Source of the DNA: Zygnema cylindricum
Lineage: Eukaryota; Streptophyta; Zygnematophyceae; Zygnematales; Zygnemataceae
Assembly (NCBI GenBank): GCA_037447655.1
Contig: JBBHKE010000653.1
Span: 111,745 to 175,744 of the forward strand
DNA length: 64,000 nucleotides
Direction of reading: 5' to 3'
Positions within the stretch are counted from its first letter, which is position 1, and each line of letters starts with the position of its first letter. Both the position numbers and the translations under genes were made by a program. Positions 60,111 through 64,000 of the stretch are shown here, piece after piece. The notes under the pieces were generated by a model. It ran no database searches. It was not told where the DNA came from and worked only from the letters and a program-made list of their open reading frames with translations.

Positions 60111-60425
60111 GGAGGAGGATATGGCGTTAGTCAAGGAGGGATTCCCGCCCCAATGTTGATGTACGAAGGGAGAGAGGATCGTCGAAAAGGGGAATTGGGA
60201 GGGAGAGGAGAAATGGGGGGAGGGGGAGGAGGGAGACGAAGTGTTTTCGAAGATGTGGTGGAGGGACCCTCGGGAAAAGGTGGTTCTGTACCGAGGCTAC
60301 ATGGAAAGGCATCGAGGGGTGAAGGGAGAGAGGAGGAGGTAGTTTATCGAGGGAGTGGGAGAGAAGAGGTTTGGGAGGATGATAGATCGAAGAAGAAGTC
60401 CCATAGAGATCGTCACATTCGGTGA
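27661..60425 (+). CDS. THO2: THO complex subunit 2 (THO2/THOC2), about 32 exons
   Basis: THO2 is the scaffold of the nuclear THO/TREX complex, which couples transcription to mRNA packaging and export and limits R-loops. Exons 1-30 were joined from GT/AG borders, phase and family order, and give an uninterrupted core of about 1,311 codons. Exons 1-15 cover the N-terminal THOC2 region, 16-18 the short Thoc2 domain, and 25-30 the C-terminal Tho2 domain. Order and motifs follow plant THO2 (YELCWTM, TKFNLLREESEGY, SLIGHFDLDPNRVFD, YRLYGEWEK, KRKKEKERIQE). Exons 31-32 add about 1,140 residues of Gly, Ser/Pro and Arg/Glu low complexity, making the protein longer than the roughly 1,800 residues of Arabidopsis THO2. 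The ATG at 27661 is chosen because an in-frame TGA lies just upstream. Frame breaks at four G-runs in the tail look like indel errors. Confidence 0.88.
27799..29361 (+). other. THO2 intron 1: pyrimidine tracts and minisatellites
   Basis: It holds C/T-rich sequence (27810-27980 and 28556-28760) and an (ATAAGGATAATAATTATTAT)-like repeat (28080-28300). A GGGCATAAATACTA-type repeat of about 17 bp covers 28380-28515, and a purine-rich block lies at 28831-29165. No extra exon is supported. Confidence 0.6.
29362..29496 (+). CDS. THO2: THO2 exon 2
   Basis: Acceptor CCTCAG|GTTAAA, donor GAG|GTAAGG, phase 0, 45 codons. It begins VKGDLPYTKCRVALE, matching the plant exon-2 block (RGELPFQKCK-like). Confidence 0.85.
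29497..30553 (+). other. THO2 intron 2: decayed copies of exon 2 edge, CT tract
   Basis: Two diverged copies of the exon 2 end plus donor (GGGTCAAATGGTAAGG at 29639, and GGGTCAAGCAGTACGAAG near 29755) sit in the intron with matching flanks. A strong (CCCTCT)n-type tract covers 30290-30478 near the acceptor. Confidence 0.6.
30554..30595 (+). CDS. THO2: THO2 exon 3
   Basis: A 14-codon micro-exon, acceptor TTTGCAG|TTG, donor ATG|GTAAAG, phase 0. The product LPTPGELRSRLIDM fills the gap between family blocks. Confidence 0.78.
30596..31968 (+). other. THO2 intron 3: TGTCTGGTTATAAT minisatellite and CT tracts
   Basis: A degenerate repeat of (TGTCTGGTTATAAT) spans 30640-30880. C/T-rich tracts lie at 31090-31290 and 31871-31960, the latter ending at the acceptor. 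Confidence 0.6.
31969..32028 (+). CDS. THO2: THO2 exon 4
   Basis: 20 codons, acceptor TCGCAG|ACA, donor GAG|GTATTC, phase 0. The product ends PIRLLQERCE, a conserved plant THO2 block. Confidence 0.83.
32303..32365 (+). CDS. THO2: THO2 exon 5
   Basis: 21 codons, acceptor TTCAG|GAAGAG, donor GCG|GTAAGG, phase 0. The product EEFLHEAEMWKLDP corresponds to the EEFLWEAEM block. Confidence 0.83.
32366..33173 (+). other. THO2 intron 5, nothing recognised
   Basis: AT-rich sequence. A run of AAAACCTTAAAAA-type words covers 32375-32460. No repeat family or RNA gene was identified. Confidence 0.5.
33174..33254 (+). CDS. THO2: THO2 exon 6
   Basis: 27 codons, acceptor TTGCAG|GTC, donor CTT|GTAAGT, phase 0. 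It contains TKFNLLREESEGYSKL, among the most conserved THO2 segments. Confidence 0.88.
33255..34470 (+). other. THO2 intron 6: (CT)n microsatellite
   Basis: A (CT)14-type run lies at 33668-33696. A partial copy of the exon 6 sequence GGGAGGAGAG recurs at 33273. The remainder is AT-rich with TTTTCAGTCT-like words. No coding signal is seen. Confidence 0.55.
34471..34545 (+). CDS. THO2: THO2 exon 7
   Basis: 25 codons, acceptor TGTGCAG|ATT, donor AAG|GTAAAA, phase 0. The Asn/Ser-rich product ends VIEAIK, leading into SLIGHFDLDP. Confidence 0.75.
34546..35007 (+). other. THO2 intron 7, nothing recognised
   Basis: AT-rich intron without repeats of note. The acceptor is a clear TTTTGCAG. Confidence 0.5.
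35008..35055 (+). CDS. THO2: THO2 exon 8
   Basis: A 16-codon micro-exon encoding SLIGHFDLDPNRVFDV, nearly identical to plant THO2. Donor GTT|GTAAGT, phase 0. Confidence 0.88.
35273..35341 (+). CDS. THO2: THO2 exon 9
   Basis: 23 codons, acceptor TTCCAG|GTA, donor AAA|GTGAGT, phase 0. The product VLDSFE...LVPLFPK matches the family order. Confidence 0.83.
35342..35737 (+). other. THO2 intron 9: CT tract and exon 10 relic
   Basis: A C/T-rich tract covers 35539-35620. A decayed copy of the exon 10 start (ACACATATTTTAGGCTT) occurs at 35635-35655. Confidence 0.55.
35738..35871 (+). CDS. THO2: THO2 exon 10
   Basis: Acceptor GACAG|GCACAT, donor AT|GTAAGT, ends in phase 2. It contains ILGFKFQYYQRPEV, an almost invariant plant THO2 segment. 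Confidence 0.88.
36059..36134 (+). CDS. THO2: THO2 exon 11
   Basis: It completes the split Ile codon and reads YAHLTPNDEEA. Donor GAG|GTAAAT, phase 0. Confidence 0.83.
36135..37591 (+). other. THO2 intron 11: MITE-like insertion and two exon 12 relics
   Basis: It holds a probable member of the TA-MITE family (36153-36588). An isolated family terminus lies near 37104. Two imperfect tandem copies of the exon 12 start region are present (37321-37400 and 37451-37529), spaced about 128 bp, plus CCCTCC-rich linkers. Confidence 0.65.
36153..36588. mobile_element. Probable MITE of the CACCGCGAATCG family
   Basis: Left CACCGTGAATAGCTAGTAGC and right (reverse complement ACCGGGAATCCCTATTAGCG) pair imperfectly. 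TA flanks are not preserved. It lies wholly inside THO2 intron 11. Confidence 0.4.
37592..37782 (+). CDS. THO2: THO2 exon 12
   Basis: Acceptor CTGCAG|ATAAAT, donor TG|GTAAGT, ends in phase 2. The product runs from IGKLALTLVGKD to GLLQGLLAVGDW, matching the plant GLLNGFLSVDDW block. Of three copies of this exon start, only this one continues open. Confidence 0.88.
37783..38266 (+). other. THO2 intron 12, nothing recognised
   Basis: AT-rich sequence, with TTTTTACTACTGTTTTTTAC-like repetition near 37805-37850. No further structure was seen. Confidence 0.5.
38267..38347 (+). CDS. THO2: THO2 exon 13
   Basis: Acceptor TTACAG|GTTTCAT, donor AG|GTGAGT, ends in phase 2. The product FHARILLEHFSGLDPV matches the family. 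Confidence 0.85.
38348..39783 (+). other. THO2 intron 13, nothing recognised
   Basis: AT-rich sequence. The ORFs near 39186-39549 have no known domain and no splice support. A pyrimidine-rich stretch (39655-39705) precedes the acceptor. Confidence 0.5.
39784..40210 (+). CDS. THO2: THO2 exon 14
   Basis: Acceptor TTGCAG|GGCAATC, donor AAG|GTAAAG, phase 0, 427 bp. It starts with the RAIDRALEPSY block. An acidic, variable insert (GEGECVNGEGRDGEG...) follows, then VEIPSEVFDML and GPYLHHDVILLQK, which align with the plant LPKEVFQML...GPYL block. Confidence 0.87.
40211..41742 (+). other. THO2 intron 14: MITEs and an exon 15 relic
   Basis: It contains a purine-rich block (40285-40360). A probable TA-MITE remnant lies at about 40676-40880 and a clear one at 40962-41136. 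A decayed exon 15 copy (41531-41620) keeps ICHMLCWN but loses the rest of the exon. Confidence 0.6.
40962..41136. mobile_element. TA-flanked MITE in THO2 intron 14
   Basis: Left CACTGCCCATCGCTATCAGT and right (reverse complement CACAGTCCATCGCTAATAGT) with TA at 40960-40961 and 41137-41138. It is 175 bp and a diverged member of the CACCGCGAATCG family. Confidence 0.6.
41743..41922 (+). CDS. THO2: THO2 exon 15
   Basis: 60 codons, acceptor TTGCAG|ATATGT, donor GAG|GTATGC, phase 0. It contains LPSLQLIVANPAV, corresponding to LPSLQLVPANPAV in plants. Confidence 0.88.
41923..43583 (+). other. THO2 intron 15: TATAGGTATCTCTCG minisatellite with (AT)n
   Basis: A roughly 19-bp repeat (CTATATAGGTATCTCTCG) covers about 41960-42350 and contains the pure (AT)n run 42217-42285. 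A (TTCTTA)n-type pyrimidine repeat covers 43340-43565 before the acceptor. A lone MITE-like terminus is at 43070. Confidence 0.65.
42217..42285. repeat. (AT)n microsatellite, about 34 units
   Basis: An uninterrupted AT dinucleotide run. It is embedded in the TATATAGG-type minisatellite, whose own ATATAT core is its likely seed. Confidence 0.95.
43584..43664 (+). CDS. THO2: THO2 exon 16
   Basis: 27 codons, acceptor CGCAG|GTCCGG, donor CGA|GTATGT, phase 0. It encodes RYRLYGEWEKEDKKYP, the start of the Thoc2 domain. Confidence 0.88.
43951..44070 (+). CDS. THO2: THO2 exon 17
   Basis: 40 codons, acceptor TTGCAG|CAA, donor ATG|GTAAAA, phase 0. It contains LAKLAHSNPMTVLRTVV, the Thoc2-domain core. 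A purine-rich block (43740-43915) fills most of the intron before it. Confidence 0.9.
44207..44290. repeat. 22-bp tandem repeat forming exon 18 pyrimidine tract
   Basis: The unit AACCATTTCTCTGTTTTCTC plus TT repeats about 3.6 times and ends 17 bases before the exon 18 acceptor. Confidence 0.8.
44308..44367 (+). CDS. THO2: THO2 exon 18
   Basis: 20 codons, acceptor AACAG|GTGGAG, donor CAG|GTACTT, phase 0. The product ends VVDAFKYFNQ, matching plant VVDAFKYLTQ. Confidence 0.87.
44368..46364 (+). other. THO2 intron 18: CT-rich block, MITE, exon 19 relic
   Basis: Long C/T-rich sequence occupies 44654-45050. A TA-MITE lies at 45286-45499. A decayed exon 19 start (46201-46238) follows a good acceptor, but its seventh codon is TGA. 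Confidence 0.6.
45286..45499. mobile_element. TA-flanked MITE in THO2 intron 18
   Basis: Left CACGGTGTATCGCTTTTAAC and right (reverse complement CACAACGTATTGCTATTAAC) with TA at 45284-45285 and 45500-45501. 214 bp, non-coding. Confidence 0.6.
46365..46495 (+). CDS. THO2: THO2 exon 19
   Basis: Acceptor TTGCAG|CTTGAG, donor CT|GTAAGT, ends in phase 2. It encodes LEFDVLEYVVIEALA and NLSDWLQNLATFWG, both strongly conserved in plants. Confidence 0.9.
46496..47379 (+). other. THO2 intron 19: purine block near acceptor
   Basis: AT-rich sequence. A T18-type run at 47203-47222 precedes a GGGAGG-rich purine block (47255-47340), unlike the pyrimidine tracts of most introns here. Confidence 0.5.
47380..47476 (+). 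CDS. THO2: THO2 exon 20 with GC donor
   Basis: Acceptor TTTTTAG|A completes the split Leu codon. The product CKRYASMELRGLFKLL...ELIFLQ matches the plant block. Homology ends the exon at CAG|GCAATT, so the donor would be GC rather than GT. Confidence 0.8.
47477..48196 (+). other. THO2 intron 20: relics of exons 20 and 21, minisatellite
   Basis: A copy of the exon 20 end (GAACTCATTTTTCTTCAG) recurs at 47650-47667. A repeat of ATGTACTTCAAGTAGT at 47881, 47901, 47928 and 47953 is present. A decayed exon 21 start with its upstream intron lies at 48083-48122. Confidence 0.65.
48197..48313 (+). CDS. THO2: THO2 exon 21
   Basis: 39 codons, acceptor GTTTAG|GGTTTG, donor AAG|GTCGGG, phase 0. GLIQQMASVEF aligns with plant ELIQQMANVQY. 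Confidence 0.85.
48314..49370 (+). other. THO2 intron 21: exon 22 relic and CT tracts
   Basis: A decayed exon 22 copy with its own AAACAG acceptor lies at 49217-49257, about 154 bp upstream of the real exon. C/T-rich tracts cover 48358-48425, 49155-49195 and 49303-49365. Confidence 0.6.
49371..49480 (+). CDS. THO2: THO2 exon 22
   Basis: Acceptor AAACAG|GCAAGT, donor AG|GTGAGG, ends in phase 2. It contains RLRDALLPKDESGVAMPLL, matching plant RLRDSLLPNDEPKLAIPLL. Confidence 0.88.
49481..49992 (+). repeat. THO2 intron 22: almost entirely C/T simple repeat
   Basis: About 49483-49895 is (CT)n, (CCCTCT)n and (CCCCTC)n with short T-runs and almost no purines. Long minus-strand Glu/Arg/Gly ORFs here are translations of this repeat, not genes. 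Confidence 0.85.
49993..50173 (+). CDS. THO2: THO2 exon 23
   Basis: Acceptor ATCCAG|GATTGC, donor GAG|GTAAAA, phase 0. It contains ITERFDRCH and TAYALLVPSLDDLINLYHLE, as in plant THO2. Confidence 0.9.
50480..50772 (+). CDS. THO2: THO2 exon 24
   Basis: Acceptor TTGCAG|GTTGCT, donor AC|GTAAGT, ends in phase 2. VAFLVYRPVLRLF is conserved. The remainder is a variable Lys/Asp-rich linker. Confidence 0.87.
50773..51872 (+). other. THO2 intron 24: TTCTTC-type tract and possible MITE
   Basis: A T/C-rich (TTCTTCC) repeat covers 50780-51055. A weak MITE-family pair (51381 and 51587) lacks one TA flank. Confidence 0.5.
51873..52080 (+). CDS. THO2: THO2 exon 25
   Basis: Acceptor GACAG|GTGGGAG, donor CAG|GTACCT, phase 0. 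ISPELYLVFWGLQLGDLQTP marks the start of the Tho2 domain. Confidence 0.9.
52081..52467 (+). other. THO2 intron 25: 120-bp tandem duplication
   Basis: The segment TTTACCAACTTCTAATCAAA with its downstream CCCTCC tract occurs twice (from about 52240 and 52350). A (CTCC)n tract precedes the acceptor. Confidence 0.65.
52468..52694 (+). CDS. THO2: THO2 exon 26
   Basis: Acceptor GTCAG|AAACGG, donor AG|GTATAG, ends in phase 2. KRKKEKERIQE is identical to plant THO2 and begins a coiled, charged helix. ALMSTQDAMYCAR follows. Confidence 0.9.
52695..53638 (+). other. THO2 intron 26: exon 27 relic and CT tract
   Basis: A decayed exon 27 copy with a TTCTTCAG acceptor lies at 53333-53407. It is interrupted by a stop codon. 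A (CT)-rich tract covers 53495-53610. Confidence 0.6.
53639..53810 (+). CDS. THO2: THO2 exon 27
   Basis: Acceptor TTCAG|ATTTAT, donor AAG|GTGCTA, phase 0. LQELATPYFNVVMGVD and the CC motif of LLSCCTEAEASRLG match plant THO2. Confidence 0.9.
53811..54234 (+). other. THO2 intron 27: exon 28 relic
   Basis: A decayed copy of exon 28 with its TAG acceptor lies at 53966-54020. It reads GDEALYKQKCQLKPGFAY and then diverges to a stop. ATGAATGAATGA-like repeats lie near 54100-54135. Confidence 0.65.
54235..54333 (+). CDS. THO2: THO2 exon 28
   Basis: 33 codons, acceptor AATAG|GGTGAC, donor AAG|GTCAGT, phase 0. The product YERECQMKPGFA...FIQFRK matches the plant YEHEC..MPGFA block. Confidence 0.87.
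54334..54829 (+). other. THO2 intron 28: exon 29 relic and (AAT)n
   Basis: A truncated exon 29 copy (54615-54644, preceded by CACAG) is followed by an (AAT/AGT)n triplet repeat (54668-54785). The poly-Asn reading of that repeat is not joined to the gene. Confidence 0.6.
54830..54985 (+). CDS. THO2: THO2 exon 29
   Basis: 52 codons, acceptor TTACAG|ATCAAT, donor AAG|GTAAGA, phase 0. INWKWNGKLVKI and RDIRNALIVLSKVSAHFP are characteristic of the end of the Tho2 domain. Confidence 0.9.
55227..55307 (+). CDS. THO2: THO2 exon 30
   Basis: 27 codons, acceptor CGCAG|GTGCAA, donor AAG|GTAACT, phase 0. LQKDVRANIEMLAKNVARIL matches the plant block ending the conserved core. Confidence 0.83.
55308..56130 (+). 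other. THO2 intron 30: repeated donor-side copies
   Basis: The exon 30 donor region (AAAGGTAACT plus downstream TTTTAATCTGTTTATG) recurs near 55409 and 55508, spaced about 100 bp. A C/T-rich tract covers 55945-56012. Confidence 0.55.
56131..58965 (+). CDS. THO2: THO2 exon 31: low-complexity tail with frame breaks
   Basis: The start after AAATCAG at 56131 gives PTWVSDEEYG, matching plant PHWVTDEEF. The alternative acceptor at 56146 is out of frame. Ser/Pro- and poly-Gly-rich sequence follows, then Arg/Glu/Gly repeats. The open frame shifts at G9 (57550-57558), G14 (57943-57956) and G8 (58276-58283). Each shift lands in a frame that stays open, so one continuous ORF with homopolymer length errors is likely. 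A consensus donor GAG|GTAAGT at 57400 might be used instead, but I found no matching acceptor. Donor AAG|GTCTGT. Confidence 0.6.
57649..57718. repeat. (GGA)n coding microsatellite
   Basis: An almost pure GGA run that encodes poly-Gly in the THO2 tail. Shorter runs occur at 58009-58050 and 58284-58312. Confidence 0.9.
58966..59835 (+). other. THO2 intron 31: T-rich then CT-rich
   Basis: T-rich sequence (58970-59240) is followed by CTCTCC-type repeats and a C12 plus (CT)n run (59653-59745). Minus-strand ORFs rich in RERERE are repeat shadows. Confidence 0.7.
59836..60425 (+). CDS. THO2: THO2 exon 32, C-terminus
   Basis: Acceptor CTCCAG|TTGGAC, phase 0. It begins LDRLAREREREREKAEKLRL, a basic-acidic helix. 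The frame changes at the 31-nt G-run (60079-60109). The downstream frame ends with the basic KKKSHRDRHIR and TGA at 60423-60425. Confidence 0.6.
60079..60109. repeat. 31-nt G homopolymer in the coding region
   Basis: An uninterrupted run of 31 G residues. It reads as poly-Gly and is the point where the THO2 frame changes. Such runs are difficult to size in sequencing. Confidence 0.9.
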
Positions 60426-61000
60426 TTTCCCCTTTTTTTTTCCTTTTTTTTCCCATTTTATTTCTATGGTTAAACGGAAAAAAATCGTAAAAAAGTCAAT
60501 CTGGTTAGAAAATGTCAAAAAATGTCAAAAAGGACGAATTAAGAGTTATTCAAGCATTTTTTACATTTTTGTAGGAGAGGAGGGAGGTGGAGAGGAAGGG
60601 AGAGGGGGAGGGGGAGGGAGAGGGAGAGGGAGAGGGAGAGGGATAGTGAAAGTTATAAGGGTCCATTTTTTGGAAAATCTGACCGGGTTTGTGTCGTTGT
60701 AGTTGAATGGATTTTGATGAGTTTGAAGAACTTGAAAAACGTTTTTAGTAGAAGTGGGAGATTTTTTCCTTTTGTGTACTTTTTTTTGGAGCTTATTGCC
60801 CTCTTTTCTTTTCTTTTGATTTTGCATTTTATTTATTTATTGGCATTTCTAGTCTTGAAATATTGTTGTGAATTGTGTGAGGTTTTTCACTTGATTTGAC
60901 CTTTACAGAAGGGTAATGAAAGTAACCGAAGAAAAAAAAACAAAACATAAAATAAAAAAACAAAAATAAAAATTCATTGATTCGTTGTGTTTTTAAGCCA
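60426..61000 (+). other. THO2 3' flank, presumed 3' UTR
   Basis: T-rich sequence with a purine-rich block at 60573-60645 (GGGAGA repeats). A-rich AATAAA-like words near 60950-60975 may serve polyadenylation, which cannot be shown here. Confidence 0.35.
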
Positions 61001-61007
61001 ATTAGTC

Positions 61008-61207
61008 TTTGCCTCCCTTTGCCTCCCTTTTCCTCTATTTGGCGTCGTTTGAGTCTTCTTGACTCTGTTTGCCTTGCCCTCGTTTGCATCCGTTTGACCC
61101 CGCTTGACTATGCTTGCCCCCGATAAATCCGTTTGCCTTTGTTTTGCCTCCGTTTGCCTCTGTTTGAATCCCTTTGACCCTGTCTGCCTCTGTTTGCCTC
61201 TGATGGC
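61008..61207. repeat. 10-bp tandem array (TTTGCCTCYG)n
   Basis: About 20 diverged 10-bp units. Six consecutive units in good register lie at about 61148-61207. Since 10 is not a multiple of three, the minus-strand ORF across it has no meaningful peptide repeat. Confidence 0.75.
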
Positions 61208-61345
61208 GTAGGCTTGCCCCCGCCTACAAACAAAGTTTTGGAAAACATACTGGTTGGTGTAACCTCGTGTCACCTTGGACATTTCATCTTTTTGTTTGTC
61301 GTTAAGCCAATTCCTATAGATTTATGTTGCAACACCTGTACAAAT

Positions 61346-64000
<2,655 letters not shown>

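Overview
This is an AT-rich, gene-poor, intron-rich nuclear window from a eukaryote. Two things point to the green plant lineage (streptophytes). The only host gene is a THO2/THOC2 homologue whose conserved core follows plant THO2 almost block by block. Its 5' flank also carries plant-type telo-box motifs. The long introns, abundant simple repeats and glycine/Arg-Glu-rich tail suggest a charophyte alga or a seedless plant rather than a flowering plant. That last step is inference. No bacterial features (operons, RBS, CRISPR) are present.

Layout: 1-8,990 is non-coding. It holds three degenerate tandem repeat arrays, one hAT-type MITE with a clean 8-bp target duplication (2833-3267) and one TA-flanked MITE (5898-6114). 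8,995-13,371 is a young Ty1/copia-type element ('copia-A') with two 1,242-bp LTRs that differ at only about three positions and a TGGGA target duplication. It encodes one intact Gag-containing ORF and has lost protease, integrase and reverse transcriptase. 15,853-22,299 is an older full-length relative ('copia-B', GAG-PR-INT-RT-RH) broken by stops and frameshifts and lacking the protease active-site motif. Copia-B sits inside a TTA-flanked PIF/Harbinger-like element. 22,860-26,795 is a nest of non-autonomous DNA transposons: two TAA-flanked PIF-like elements lie back to back, and the second holds two TA-flanked MITEs.

27,661-60,425 (+ strand) is the THO2 gene in about 32 exons. Exons 1-30 give about 1,310 codons of conserved THO2 core. 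Exons 31-32 encode a roughly 1,140-residue low-complexity tail. Reading frame in the tail changes four times, each time at a G homopolymer of 8-31 nt, which suggests sequence or assembly indels. Many introns carry decayed copies of the neighbouring exon edge, plus long pyrimidine-rich tracts. 60,426-64,000 is non-coding as far as I can see, with a 10-bp tandem array and a long (TA)n.

How the parts relate: copia-A shares primer site, polypurine tract, Gag and ORF end with copia-B, so it looks like a parasite of autonomous B-like relatives. Both elements have a primer-binding site complementary to the anticodon arm of initiator tRNA-Met (half-tRNA priming, as in Drosophila copia). In both, the Gag ATG lies inside that primer site. 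The TA-flanked MITE family also inserted into THO2 introns.
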